Of a DNA stretch of 64,000 nt, positions 13,398 to 22,900 are shown piece after piece. Positions within the stretch are counted from its first letter, which is position 1, and the number at the start of each line of letters is the position of its first letter. The stretch spans positions 103,868 to 167,867 of the forward strand of contig NZ_JAGGPR010000016.1 of assembly GCF_018613695.1 (NCBI RefSeq), written 5' to 3'. The DNA is from Arthrobacter sp. ISL-95 (GTDB lineage: Bacteria > Actinomycetota > Actinomycetes > Actinomycetales > Micrococcaceae). The notes beneath the pieces are model-generated. The model did no database searches. It was given only the letters and a program-made list of their open reading frames with translations, and was not told where the DNA came from. The position numbers and the translations under genes are program-made.

Positions 13398-14568
13398 CGA
13401 GATAGAGGCCATCGAGGAAGCCCACCGCGCAGCACAAGCGCGGCTGGGCATCGTAGGCGCTTACCTCGCGTTGGCCGACTGGAACACAGTAAGCGCCGTA
13501 GCGGCCGCTGAGACGGCCGCAGGCTGGCTCTCCCGGTCATTGCGCATGATCGTCGGAATTAGACGCTACAGCAGGCGCATAGCCCAGTCCTACTACCAGC
13601 TGGCACGAGCCCTCGAGACCGGAAGGTCTCTGGGCATGCCAGAGTATTCTGACGATCCCGAAGATGTCACCATGAGCGGCCTGCGAAAGCAGTACCTCGA
13701 CTTGCTGCTTGAGATAGCCACGCTCGACACGGAACGGCCAGGAGCCGACGTCGAGGGCGCATGGCTACACGATCGGCTAAACGAGGAAACGAAGGTCGCA
13801 GAGCATGACGCGAACCGCCGTCGACTGAGGCTCGAAGATTCTTCCCTAGACCGCTACATCCAAGCCCTGCTAGATGCAGCGGATGATAGCGATTCTAAGG
13901 TTGAGATCGACGACTTCGATTGGCTGGATGACCTCACTGAAGAGGAAGTCGAGCAGGCATTCGGCCAGCTTCTCTTGGCGAACGCTGTAGAGGTGCAGGT
14001 AGGGGCTGTAAAGGCCTTGCGAGGCAACGACGAGCTCACGCCCGACATGGTGCTCGACAAGGCCGCAGAGAGCCACCTGAGCGCAGGCTCGGCAGGCGCA
14101 GGCAAGGTGGACAAATACGGCATCAGCGCAGGACGCGATGCCATTGATGACGCCATTCGCGGCGACGGCCGAGTCGAGCTGTTCGCACGCAAGTGCGGAC
14201 CTAACCCCTGCTACTGGTGCGCGATGCTCGCGTCACGCGGCTTCGTCTACACGAAGTCCAGCGCCAATCTCACGAAGCGCAGTACGACAGTCGGCGGCAG
14301 CGCCGGCAACTTCGAAGAGGGGTCCGACGGACGCCCTTTGGACGTGCGCAAATTCCACGACAACTGTCACTGCACGATCATCTCGCGATGGCAGCTGCAG
14401 TCGAAACTCCCCGCTGACAACCAGTTCTATCAAGAGAGCTGGAACAAGGTCACTGAAGGGCTTGGCGGCAAGGCTGCCATGAGCGCATGGCGCGCCTTCA
14501 TGTACCGACGTCAGCGGGACCAACTGGCCGCGATCCGCGACCAAGTCAATTCACAGAACACACCATAG
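13384..14568 (+). CDS. MuF-like minor capsid protein
   Basis: It follows the portal gene, as MuF-type proteins do. The C-terminal half holds the family pattern: ARKCGPNPCYWCAMLASRGF, then YTKSSANL and KFHDNCHCTIISRW, with the paired Cys/His residues. The N-terminal 200 residues are helical. It is a minor head component, ejected or attached to the portal in related phages. 394 residues; no extra toxin or peptidase domain is visible at the C-terminus. Confidence 0.82.
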   Translation: MATLSEIEAIEEAHRAAQARLGIVGAYLALADWNTVSAVAAAETAAGWLSRSLRMIVGIRRYSRRIAQSYYQLARALETGRSLGMPEYSDDPEDVTMSGLRKQYLDLLLEIATLDTERPGADVEGAWLHDRLNEETKVAEHDANRRRLRLEDSSLDRYIQALLDAADDSDSKVEIDDFDWLDDLTEEEVEQAFGQLLLANAVEVQVGAVKALRGNDELTPDMVLDKAAESHLSAGSAGAGKVDKYGISAGRDAIDDAIRGDGRVELFARKCGPNPCYWCAMLASRGFVYTKSSANLTKRSTTVGGSAGNFEEGSDGRPLDVRKFHDNCHCTIISRWQLQSKLPADNQFYQESWNKVTEGLGGKAAMSAWRAFMYRRQRDQLAAIRDQVNSQNTP

Positions 14569-14582
14569 TCCCAGGAGGACAT

Positions 14583-15116
14583 GTGCCTAACGGCGAGAAC
14601 AACGCGGCGCCCCAGGCGGGCGCCACTGAGCAGCAACCAGAAGCAGCAGCCCCTTCCGCAGAAGCCCTTGCAGGGCTTCCTGAGGAGTTCAAGTGGCTGG
14701 CGAAAGAAGTCACCACAGCACGCGCAGAAGCGGCTCGCTACCGCACTGAGCGCAACACGCTGCGCGAGAGCCTAGAGGGCGCCGTGACAGCAGAGGACTT
14801 CGAGGCAGCTAAGGCTGATTGGGATGGCAAGGTCCGCACGCTGGTGCGCGATCAGATCATCAAGGATCACAAGCTGCCTCCTGAACTGGCTGAGCTGCTC
14901 AAGGGCGATGACGAGGCCTCCCTCGCGGAGCACGCCGCCACTCTCGCCAAGTTTGTGCCAGCAGCGCCTGCGGCTCCAGCGGAGCCTGCGCCGGCGACTG
15001 AAGCACCGACACCACCGCCCCTGCCGCCTGTCGGCGGGCTCACACCTGGAACTCCTGCAGAGGAAGCCGACCCGGCCGATTTGGTCAAGCTGGCGAAGTC
15101 GCAGAACTTCCACTAG
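14583..15116 (+). CDS. Capsid scaffolding protein
   Basis: GTG at 14583 follows CCAGGAGGAC; an upstream ATG frame overlaps the MuF-like gene without a ribosome site. The protein is Ala/Glu-rich with a central coiled coil (EVTTARAEAARYRTERNTL), an acidic helical section, and a Pro/Ala-rich C-terminal third. That composition and its place directly before the major capsid gene are typical of siphovirus scaffolds, which guide capsid assembly and then leave. 177 residues. Confidence 0.8.
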   Translation: MPNGENNAAPQAGATEQQPEAAAPSAEALAGLPEEFKWLAKEVTTARAEAARYRTERNTLRESLEGAVTAEDFEAAKADWDGKVRTLVRDQIIKDHKLPPELAELLKGDDEASLAEHAATLAKFVPAAPAAPAEPAPATEAPTPPPLPPVGGLTPGTPAEEADPADLVKLAKSQNFH

Positions 15117-15131
15117 TCCCCCAAAACAAAG

Positions 15132-15162
15132 GCCCTTCACCTGATGGTGAGGGGCTTCTCTA
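15132..15162 (+). terminator. Hairpin between scaffold and capsid genes
   Basis: GCCCTTCACC (15132-15141) pairs with GGTGAGGGGC (15146-15155) and a T-rich TTCTCTATTTCT follows. It sits in the short gap before the capsid ribosome site, so it may limit read-through or protect the capsid mRNA 5' end. Confidence 0.6.
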
Positions 15163-15177
15163 TTTCTAGGAGATCGC

Positions 15178-16344
15178 ATGGCCGTTGGTCAGCACGCAGT
15201 AGTAAAAGCAGAGAAGATCGCAGCAGCTGCTGTAGTCGCCCTCGGCGAAGAGTCCGTACTTGCCAAGACCGTTGAGCGCCGCTCGTTCGACGAGTTCAAG
15301 GGAGCGGCCGGTGACAAGATCACCTTCCGCGTTGAGGGAACCCTCCCCGTTCGCTCGTATGAATGGCGCAACGACCGCGCCGACCAGATCGTCACGGACA
15401 CCTATGTCGAACAGACAGTGGACCTGACGGTCGAGCCGAACAACGACTACTCCGCAGTGGCTCTCATCGACGAAGCCCTGGAGTTTGACTTCGGCGGCGC
15501 ATGGGGCAAGCTCTTCAATGCGCAGATCAAGGCAGTGACCGGTGGCCTCGAGCGCCGCGTCCGCAGCCAGGTCATCAACGCTCCCTACGAGCGCGTCATG
15601 GCGCTTGTCGCCTCCTCGGCCGCAAAGGCCGCAGCACACGCTGACGGTGAAGACCTCGTCTTCAACTTCTTCAGCGACGTGCAGGCAGAGCTGAAGGCTC
15701 TGCGCAACCCCGACACCAACGTTGTTGCCGTGGTTGGCTCCGGCTGGGCGAACCTGCTCCGCAAGGCCTCCAAGTCCACGAAGAACGAAGGCACCGGCGA
15801 CGGCGCGTTCGCTTCCAATGTGATCGACACCTTCGCCGGCATCACCGCCGTCGAAGACCCGACACTGGGCAAGAACGAAGGCTACGTCTACGCAGCTTCC
15901 GCATTCCTCCTGTTCACCGCTGCACCCCGCGTGCCGCTCGGTGCAGTCAAGGGCGCCATCTCCAACGAGAACGGCTTCTCCCTCCGCTGGATTCAGGACT
16001 ACGACGCATCCCGCCAGATCGACCGCTCCACGTTCAACTCGTGGATCGCTACCGGCGTCACCAAGGACAACCTTCGCCAGATCAACTCTGACGGCACCAA
16101 GGAAATCGTCGACACCGTGCAGTACTTCGTGCGCGGCATCAAGATCGTCCTCGCGGCCGACGCCACAGCCGCAACCGCTGCCGAGATCAAGCCCGGTGAC
16201 GGCAATGCTCGCACCAACGGCTCCCTCGGTTCCTCGGCAACGTCCACCCTCGCCAAGGTCTACAACGACCAGCCGTTCGCTGGCACGCTGCCCGCTGGCG
16301 ATCCCTTCACCATCGGCCATGACGTCGACGTAGTCGTACCGTAA
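15178..16344 (+). CDS. Major capsid protein
   Basis: ATG at 15178 after TAGGAGATCGC. The 388-residue product has an Ala-rich N-terminal segment, then DKITFRVEGTLPVRSYEWRN and a long series of strands and helices consistent with an HK97-like coat fold. The phrase NPDTNVVAVVGSGWANLLRK near residue 180 is typical of capsid P-domains. It follows scaffold and precedes the connector genes. Codon use is strongly biased toward C/G-ending codons, as expected for the most abundant virion protein. Confidence 0.88.
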   Translation: MAVGQHAVVKAEKIAAAAVVALGEESVLAKTVERRSFDEFKGAAGDKITFRVEGTLPVRSYEWRNDRADQIVTDTYVEQTVDLTVEPNNDYSAVALIDEALEFDFGGAWGKLFNAQIKAVTGGLERRVRSQVINAPYERVMALVASSAAKAAAHADGEDLVFNFFSDVQAELKALRNPDTNVVAVVGSGWANLLRKASKSTKNEGTGDGAFASNVIDTFAGITAVEDPTLGKNEGYVYAASAFLLFTAAPRVPLGAVKGAISNENGFSLRWIQDYDASRQIDRSTFNSWIATGVTKDNLRQINSDGTKEIVDTVQYFVRGIKIVLAADATAATAAEIKPGDGNARTNGSLGSSATSTLAKVYNDQPFAGTLPAGDPFTIGHDVDVVVP

Positions 16345-16354
16345 GGAGCCGACA

Positions 16355-16810
16355 ATGGCTGAGCCTCTGGGCACAGTAAACGAGGTGGCGGCTCGCGTAG
16401 GCGAGTCGATCACCGCGACGGAAGACGTCGCACTGGCGAACTCCATGCTCAAAGAGGCCTCAGCTTACGTCCGGCTCTACGGACTGCCTTGGGTAAGCCC
16501 CGAAGCCGCCCCTGACATTGCGAAAACAATCGCGGTGGCAGCGGCGGCCCGGGGTTACCAGAACCCAAGCGGCCTCAAGATGGAGCGCGGAGACGCTGTC
16601 ACGCTCGACGTTGACACCGACTACCGCAAGGGCGCTGCGCTGACTGCCGGCGAGATCAAGATGATTCAGATGGCCGCCAACACACGCGGCCGCATCATCT
16701 CGGTCCCGCTGACGAACCCTGAAAGGTTCGTCGCGACGTCGGAATCATGGCGCTACCCGGGCGGAAGCCCTGAGTACCTGTTCATGGACGCGGAGCCGAG
16801 GCCATGGTGA
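16355..16810 (+). CDS. Head-tail adaptor
   Basis: First gene after the capsid gene; 151 residues. The helical pattern of a gp6/gp15-like adaptor is visible: VNEVAARVGESI, ALANSMLKEASAYVRLYG and PDIAKTIAVAAAARGYQNPS. It would join the portal ring. It overlaps the next ATG by seven bases. Confidence 0.75.
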   Translation: MAEPLGTVNEVAARVGESITATEDVALANSMLKEASAYVRLYGLPWVSPEAAPDIAKTIAVAAAARGYQNPSGLKMERGDAVTLDVDTDYRKGAALTAGEIKMIQMAANTRGRIISVPLTNPERFVATSESWRYPGGSPEYLFMDAEPRPW

Positions 16811-17160
16811 AGAGCCGCCTGCTGGATCGCGGCCGAGAAAGCCTGATCGTGTACGTCGAAGAGACGGTGACCGATTCATTCGGCAACGTTGTGAAACGGC
16901 CTTCGGGCGACGGCGTCACGATTCGCTGCACAAGCTCCGAGGATCGCTCCTCAGACGCTGAGCTGAATGGACAGGTGTCCAACAAGGTTGTTCGCATCCT
17001 GGCCCGTCAGGTGCCCGCTGGCAGCTGGTCCCGCATCATCTATGACGGTGAAGAGTGGGACCTCGCTAGCCCTCCGCGAATGACGACCGGCGCCACCGAT
17101 CGCCTCAAGCACATCGAGTTCACCATCCGATCACGGAACAAGCTGCAGGTCGATGGCTGA
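16804..17160 (+). CDS. Head-tail stopper
   Basis: 118 residues, beta-rich (ESLIVYVEETVTDSFGNVV, VVRILARQVP, RIIYDGEEWDLA and HIEFTIRSRN). The size and strand pattern fit the SPP1 gp16 / lambda gpFII-like stopper that plugs the portal after packaging. Assignment rests mainly on synteny. Confidence 0.7.
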   Translation: MVKSRLLDRGRESLIVYVEETVTDSFGNVVKRPSGDGVTIRCTSSEDRSSDAELNGQVSNKVVRILARQVPAGSWSRIIYDGEEWDLASPPRMTTGATDRLKHIEFTIRSRNKLQVDG

Positions 17161-17551
17161 GTGGCTTGGCTTCAATGGCCCCCCGAAGGGGCCTGGAAGC
17201 GTCGAAGACATCGTCTCCCACCTTCCGGCAGTCAAGAGCGAATTGAAGGCTCAGGGCAGCGCCATAGCGGCGCGTGCCCGCTCTTACCTCTCACTCCATC
17301 ACGACACCGGAAACGCCCGCATCACAGTCGTCGCCCCGCCTCAGACCAAGCTCGACTGGCATGTCGCTCTCTATGACGTAGGCGAGCAGGACGGCGTCCC
17401 CGATCGCACTGACAACGGCAACAAGTCGGCGATCTCCATCGAACTCGGCCATTGGCAGAAGACCAAGACCGGCCGCGTCTGGGTTGACGGCATTCACGCC
17501 CTTGGCAACGCCGTCGAGGATCGCGTCAAGAAGTACGGAAAGAGTTCATGA
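17153..17551 (+). CDS. Neck/minor tail protein, HK97 gp10-like position
   Basis: 132 residues, overlapping the stopper by eight bases. The central DTGNARITVVAPPQTKLDWH and ISIELGHWQK, then HALGNAVEDRVKKYG, match the DUF5403-type proteins found here in actinophages. It probably joins the head connector and tail completion complex. Confidence 0.68.
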   Translation: MAEWLGFNGPPKGPGSVEDIVSHLPAVKSELKAQGSAIAARARSYLSLHHDTGNARITVVAPPQTKLDWHVALYDVGEQDGVPDRTDNGNKSAISIELGHWQKTKTGRVWVDGIHALGNAVEDRVKKYGKSS

Positions 17552-18057
17552 CAATCGACATTCCCGTATTCGGGTCTACCGACCGGCTGATCCTCGCCAT
17601 TCTTCGCGAGTTCTTCGCAGGTCAAGGCATTCACATCGGCACGCAGTTCACCGAGGGCATGAGCACGCCGGCCATCATCGCAGCGCGTGAGCGCCGCTCC
17701 GGCAATGGAGAGGGCAGGACGCCTGATGACCGGTTCATCGAGCCAGCGGTCATCTCGATCAACACGCTGACCTCTGGCCTTGAAGCCATGAGCGACGGCG
17801 CTGACCTGCAGGAGATGTGCCGAGTGGCGCTGCGCCAAGCGCAGCTCAAGCAGAAGGTCTACCCCGGCCTTGGCCACATTTCGAAGATCGAGAACTCAAC
17901 CGCCGCTTCCCGCACCTCCGACTGGGCAACCAGTACCGGAGTCGTGCAGTACGCCACCCTCCCGAAGGGCGTCGTTCGCTTCGAGTCGGTCTTCCGACTA
18001 CTCATCCGCCCGCCCGCAACGGGCAGCGTAAACAACCGCTTCAGGCCGCTCACGTAG
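17548..18057 (+). CDS. Tail terminator
   Basis: 169 residues, ATGA overlap with the previous gene. It sits directly before the major tail gene, where the tail terminator is expected. An N-terminal helix-strand region (STDRLILAILREFFAGQGIH) and a C-terminal beta region (GVVRFESVFRLLIRPPA) resemble the gpU-like fold. The stop codon lies inside the following terminator hairpin. Confidence 0.7.
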   Translation: MTIDIPVFGSTDRLILAILREFFAGQGIHIGTQFTEGMSTPAIIAARERRSGNGEGRTPDDRFIEPAVISINTLTSGLEAMSDGADLQEMCRVALRQAQLKQKVYPGLGHISKIENSTAASRTSDWATSTGVVQYATLPKGVVRFESVFRLLIRPPATGSVNNRFRPLT

Positions 18058-18066
18058 CGGCCTTTT
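18043..18066 (+). terminator. Terminator before the major tail gene
   Basis: AGGCCGCT (18043-18050) pairs with AGCGGCCT (18056-18063) and the run continues TTT. It overlaps the stop codon of the tail terminator gene. Transcription of the tail genes must therefore read through or start again here. Confidence 0.7.
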
Positions 18067-18099
18067 CTGTGGGCCCCGCCCCACAAGGAGACGTCTCAC

Positions 18100-18876
18100 A
18101 TGACTCTTGATAACACCGCCGTACTCAAGGTCGGCACCGGCCACTTCTACACGGCCCCCATCGGCACGGCGGTTCCCGCCGACCTGCGCAACCCTGGCGT
18201 TGCGTGGACCGAGATGGGCCACACTTCCATGCAGGACATTCTGGCCTCAGCTTCCGAAGGTGGCGAAGTCACCACGCTTGGCTCGCTGCAGGCGAAGACG
18301 CTGCGCCAGTCCGTAGCCTCGCGCACCGAGTCCTACAACATGAACCTCCTGCAGTTCGACAAGGACAGCCTGAAGCTCTACTACGGCGCCAACGCCGTGG
18401 TTACGGGCACCGGCCACGTGCAGGTCCCGCAGGACGCTACGCCGACTGAGGTCGCATGGCTCGTCGTGTTCTACGACGGCACCACGACTGCTGGTATCTA
18501 CGCCCCCAAGGCGTCGATCTTCCGCAGTGATGACCTCGCAATCTCCGACACCGAGAACCTGGCTCAGCTGCCGCTGAAGGTCACCCCGCTGACCTACCTC
18601 AGCAACGCCTTCGCCATCGAGTTCATCCCGCCTGTCGCCGTGAAGATTCAGGCAACGGCTACCGCCTCGCGCAGCGCGCAGGTCGTCTCCGCTGTCACCG
18701 TCACCAACGCCGGCTCCGGCTACGCCTCCGTCCCCGCCGTCACCTTCACTGGCGGCTCTGGAACTGGCGCAGCTGCAACCGCCGTCCTGACCAACGGGTC
18801 TGTCACGGCGATCACCGTGACCAACGGTGGCTCCGGCTACACCGCTGACCCGACTGTCGTAATCACCGCACCGTAA
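18100..18876 (+). CDS. Major tail protein with C-terminal GSGY-repeat domain
   Basis: ATG at 18100 after AAGGAGACG. Residues 1 to about 190 form the tail-tube domain. The last 65 residues contain two copies of the pattern VTVTNAGSGYASVPAVTFTG and ITVTNGGSGYTADPTVVI. This beta-repeat module is common as a surface decoration on phage structural proteins and would project from the tube, perhaps contacting the host surface. 258 residues in total; strongly codon-biased. Confidence 0.85.
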   Translation: MTLDNTAVLKVGTGHFYTAPIGTAVPADLRNPGVAWTEMGHTSMQDILASASEGGEVTTLGSLQAKTLRQSVASRTESYNMNLLQFDKDSLKLYYGANAVVTGTGHVQVPQDATPTEVAWLVVFYDGTTTAGIYAPKASIFRSDDLAISDTENLAQLPLKVTPLTYLSNAFAIEFIPPVAVKIQATATASRSAQVVSAVTVTNAGSGYASVPAVTFTGGSGTGAAATAVLTNGSVTAITVTNGGSGYTADPTVVITAP

Positions 18877-18885
18877 GGAATCGCA

Positions 18886-19068
18886 TTGGCTCTGAAAGAC
18901 AAGGTGCCGTCCTTTGAGAAGGGCTCACCCAACCTGGGCGACCAGCTCCGCGAGCTGGCTGCTGTCGTGCTGACGCTGTGTGAGGCCGTAGAGGCCGAAG
19001 ACGCGGCCAAGGCAACCGAGGCTACCAAGCCTGCTTCCAAGCCCACTACGCGGGCAGCAGCGAAGTAA
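18886..19068 (+). CDS. Small hypothetical protein after major tail gene (60 aa)
   Basis: TTG at 18886 with TAAGGAA upstream. The first half is mixed (LGDQLRELAAVVLTLCEAVE, a helix) and the second half is Ala/Lys/Thr-rich. It is followed by a strong hairpin. Possibly a minor virion or assembly factor; no family. Confidence 0.6.
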   Translation: MALKDKVPSFEKGSPNLGDQLRELAAVVLTLCEAVEAEDAAKATEATKPASKPTTRAAAK

Positions 19069-19074
19069 TAGACC

Positions 19075-19108
19075 CCGAGTGGGCAGGAGCGGACACCTGC
19101 CCACTCGG
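19075..19108 (+). terminator. Strong hairpin upstream of the tail chaperone genes
   Basis: A perfect 13-bp stem, CCGAGTGGGCAGG (19075-19087) with CCTGCCCACTCGG (19096-19108), lies six bases past the stop codon. The T-tract is poor, so it could be an RNA-stability hairpin rather than a full terminator. Confidence 0.55.
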
Positions 19109-19156
19109 CACTTCCTTTGTCCGCAGCACACAGCACCACAACAAGCAGGAGTTGCA

Positions 19157-19498
19157 ATGTCCGCAATCAAGCTTTCCGATCTGCAGAAGGGTGCAGACGA
19201 GAAGTACCCAGACTTTGAGATTGAAATCGAGGACGGCAAGGTCGTGGCTTTCCAGCCCATCCTGCGTCTCGACAAGAAGGGCCGTAAGGCCGTAGTCGCA
19301 GCACTCGACATCGCCAAGCGCTTCGGCTCCGAGGAGTCCGACGAGGACTGGACCGACGTCTATGCAGACGCCTTCAAGCTGACAGCCCGAACGCCGCAGG
19401 CGTTCACCGCAGTGAAGAAGTTCGCAGGCGAAGACCTGACGCGCTGGTCATACCTCTTTGACCAGTACCAGGAGAAGACGCACGCGGGGGAAGCCTAA
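19157..19498 (+). CDS. Tail assembly chaperone, short (zero-frame) product
   Basis: I start at ATG 19157 (MSAIKLSDLQKGADEKYPDF), since the longer frame runs through the hairpin at 19075-19108. It is 113 residues, acidic and helical. It lies before the tape measure gene, the fixed position of the gpG-like chaperone. The last codons read GCG GGG GAA GCC TAA and contain the slippery heptamer GGGGGAA. Confidence 0.85.
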   Translation: MSAIKLSDLQKGADEKYPDFEIEIEDGKVVAFQPILRLDKKGRKAVVAALDIAKRFGSEESDEDWTDVYADAFKLTARTPQAFTAVKKFAGEDLTRWSYLFDQYQEKTHAGEA

Positions 19499-19965
19499 CC
19501 CTCGCGGTTGAGCTGGATGCTCACGGCGAAGAGATATGGCTTGATCTGAAGGAGTTCTGGAACTTCGATCTCATCGAGTTCATAGGAGGACGGTGCCACG
19601 GCACCGTCTCTCTCATCTTCGCAATGATGCGCCAGCTCCCCGAGGGTTCCCGCTACGCCGCCATCATGTCCGCCCCCATGGATGGCGACGAGGCCAAAGA
19701 AGAGCCCGAGATTGATCCAGAGATGGCTGCCGCAATTGGGCGCCGCTACTGGACGCCGGACCGCCAGCTTATTGCGATGCAAATCAACGCCATACGCGAC
19801 CTGACGGTCATCTCCGGCAACTGGGAGAAGGGCAAGGAGCCCAAGTTCCCCGTCATTGGACCGCCTGAATGGCGCGGCGAGAAGCCGACCAAGAAGGCCG
19901 AGCCAGTGACCAACAGCGACGTACTGAAAGCCCTGGGGTGGAACGGAGTGAACAGCTTTGGCTGA
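19157..19965 (+). CDS. Tail assembly chaperone, frameshifted (gpG-T-like) product
   Basis: A -1 shift on G GGG GAA (19486-19492) moves translation into the frame that reads SLTLAVELDAHGEEIWLDLK, then EFWNFDLIEFIG and on to the stop at 19963-19965. That second frame has no start codon of its own before 19624, although its upstream 40 codons are coding in character. This is the conserved programmed shift of siphovirus tail chaperones, which bind the tape measure protein and recruit tail subunits. Its end overlaps the tape measure start by eight bases. Confidence 0.85.
19486..19492 (+). other. Slippery heptamer GGGGGAA for -1 frameshifting
   Basis: Zero-frame codons GGG GAA can re-pair as GGG GGA after a one-base backward slip. 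It is placed six codons or fewer before the zero-frame TAA, as in the lambda G-T system. Confidence 0.8.
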
Positions 19966-22900
19966 TCTCAAACTAATCGGCGCGGTCGCCGTCAAGGTCC
20001 GACCGGATGCCAAGGGCTTCCGCGAATCAACCAAGAAGCAGGTTCTCGCCGAGCTTCGAGGCCAAGAGTACGAAGTAGTCGTCGACCTCGATCTGGACGC
20101 CTCAGGCGTCCGCGAGAAGGCTAAGCGGGCCGTGCGCGACGTCAGGGACGAGGTCGACAAGACGCTCAACGTCAAGGTCGGCGTAGATCCTGACGCGCTC
20201 CGCAAGGCGTCTGCTGACATAGGTCGGATGCTCAAAGACTTCAAGGTCAGCGACGTCAAGGTCAATATGGACCAGGAGTACCTGCGACGCGCCGGCGCCA
20301 AGCTGAACGCGGCCCTATCCGCAGCTTCGGCCGCTGGCATCAACGTCGACTTCAATACCGACGATGGCCTCGAAAAGGCCAAGCGTGACATTGACGAGTT
20401 CCTCAAGAAGGAAGACGGCAAGGGCGTCAAGTTCAAGTCGGACATGACCGGATTGGAGATCGCAGCAGCTCAGCTCAAGTACGCGACCCGCGACCGCAAG
20501 GTCAACTTCTTCATAGACGTAAACAAGAAGAGCCTGATCGTCGCAGAGGGTCTCATCAAGAGCCTCGCTGGCCTCGGTGTGCTGACGTCAGTCGGACGCA
20601 ACCTTGAAGACTTGATCGTCAACTTCGACAAGTTCAGCCTCAAATCAGCTGGCTGGGCAACAGCCATTGGCAACCTCGTGAACGCCGCAGCATTCCTCGG
20701 CACCTCAGCCTTCACTATCGGTGAAGGCATGGTGCAGTCGATTGGCCTGCTCGCCACAATGCCGACGGCGTTGGCCGCAGTTGCTGCCGGTGTGCTTATC
20801 AACGTAGCTGCGTTCAAAGACTTCAAGGAAGCGATCGACGGCGACGCCGAGGCGCTAGCGAAGCTACCTCCCAACGCTCGTGAAGCAGCCAAGGCGCTGC
20901 AGGGCACGTGGACCTCCATACAGAAGCCGGTTCAAAACGCCTTCTGGGAGGGCATGGGCGACTCGATACAGCGCTTCGCAGCCAATGTCATCCCCGTCCT
21001 GCGGGACGGGCTTACATCAGCAGCTGACGATGTCGGTCGCTTCAACGCTGGCATCCTCGATTCGTTCGAGGAGATTTCCAAAAACGGCGACATGCAGAAG
21101 ATGTTCGGCAACCTTGAGGGATTCTTCCGCCAGGCGTCAGCCGCATCCAAGCCATTCTTCGACGCGCTCAATACCCTCGGCCTTCGCGGCTCAGACTACC
21201 TCCCCCGCTTCGGCGGCTTCCTAGCGGACATCGCCCAGGGATTCGACGACTGGATCACCAAGGCTGACGAAGCCGGCAAGATCAACGTCTGGATCGAGAA
21301 GGGTGTCCAGAGCCTCAAGGACATGGGGTCAGTGGGCAAGTCGGTAGTCGACATGTTCAAGGGCATCACCCGCGCAGTCAACGACGCGGGAGGCGGAGGC
21401 CTCCCCGAGTTCCGCGACAACATGCGGGACATTGCGAACATCATGCTCGCGGAGCCGTTCCGCAGCCGCATGGCAACCATCTTCGCCGGAGCCCGTCAGG
21501 GCGCCACGGAGTTGAATAAGGGCGTCAAGGACCTTGGCGAGACGCTGGGAAGCTCTGCTGGCTACGTCAACGAGCTCCTCAAGGGACTCGGCAAGCTGGG
21601 CGGTGGACTGCTCTCTGGCGTCGCAAAGACGCTAGGCCAGCTGCAGTTCCAGACCGGAACGCTCGAAGGCATCCGAGACATGCAGACCGCGCTCAACGAC
21701 CTCGGCCCCAGCTTCGCTGGCCTCGGCCGAATCATCGGCAACATGAGCCGCGTCTCCGGCGAAATCTTCAAGGGCGTAGCGCCGGTCATCAATACCGTAG
21801 TCGACTTCCTCGACACCTCAGTAGGCAAGCTGACTGGCAACCTCGAGAAGGTTGCGGGTCCGCTGACTGGTCTCGTCAACGCGCTCGTCACAGCAGCCTC
21901 AGGGCCGCTGACGATGGTAGTCGACGTGCTCAACGCTTCGCTGGGCGCATTCAATGGACTCCCTGAGCCGATCAAGCTGGCCACGGCAGCCTTTGCCACA
22001 TTCCTCGCCCTGCGAGGACCGCTAGGCAACTTCCTTGGCTCCGTGCAAACCGGCTGGGCAAAGTTCGCAGACAGCGCCCGAGTTGGCGCCAAGAGCACCG
22101 AGACCTCAACCAAGCGCATTGGTGACTTCATCTACGCTGCCGACGGAAGCGTTCGTCGGTTCGACGCCAGCCCGATGGTCAAGCAGCTTGACACGATCGG
22201 CGCCAAGGCCGCAGCAGTAGGTAAGCGAATTGGTGGCAGCCTCCTCGCATTCGCTGGCGGCCCTTGGGGCATTGCGCTGGCAACGGCGGGCGCCGCAGTC
22301 GCACTGGTCGGCGACGCGGCAGCTAAGCAGAAGGCCAAGATCGACGATCTCGTCTCGGCCCTCGATGGCCAGCAGGGCATCAACGGCGCCACTGAGCGGG
22401 TCATTGCCAGTCAGCTCCGAGCCAAGGATTCCTTCCTCTTCTGGGAGAAGGCCTCAATTGCGGACAGCGCCCAGAACATCGGCATCAGCCTGCGAGACCT
22501 TCAGAAGGCCGCCGAAGGCGTGCCAGAGTCCATTGAGGCCGTCAACGCGGCCATCAAGAAGGCTGGCGACAACAAGACTGGCCTCCAGTCAGTGGTCGAC
22601 ACCTTCAAGGTTCTCTCCGACGTAATCAACAAGTCGGGAACTGGCGGCAGCCTGGGTGGTGGCTTCGCGGACTTCCTCAGCAACATCTTCGGCTCTGACG
22701 CAGCAAAGACTGCGTCCGGCCTGCAGAAGATCAAGGACGACCTAATGGCCGCCCGCCTGGAGGTTGAACAGACCTCCAAGCAACTTGGCGTTCCCATCGG
22801 GACATCGGCTGGAATCATCGCGGCAATCGAAGTGCTGGCTGACAAGGCCTCCAACGCAGATGACAAGCTGCGTGCGGTCAACGACATCATCCGCCAAATG

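Noticed and set aside
15166..16452. 428-codon leftward frame opposite the capsid gene
   Set aside because: Long antisense frames are expected opposite highly codon-biased high-GC genes. The translated product has no recognisable domain and no ribosome site.
19312..19325. GCCAAGCGCTTCGG in the tail chaperone gene as another operator copy
   Set aside because: Two mismatches inside the palindrome, missing GCGC flank, and it lies in rightward coding sequence explained by the codons for AKRF.
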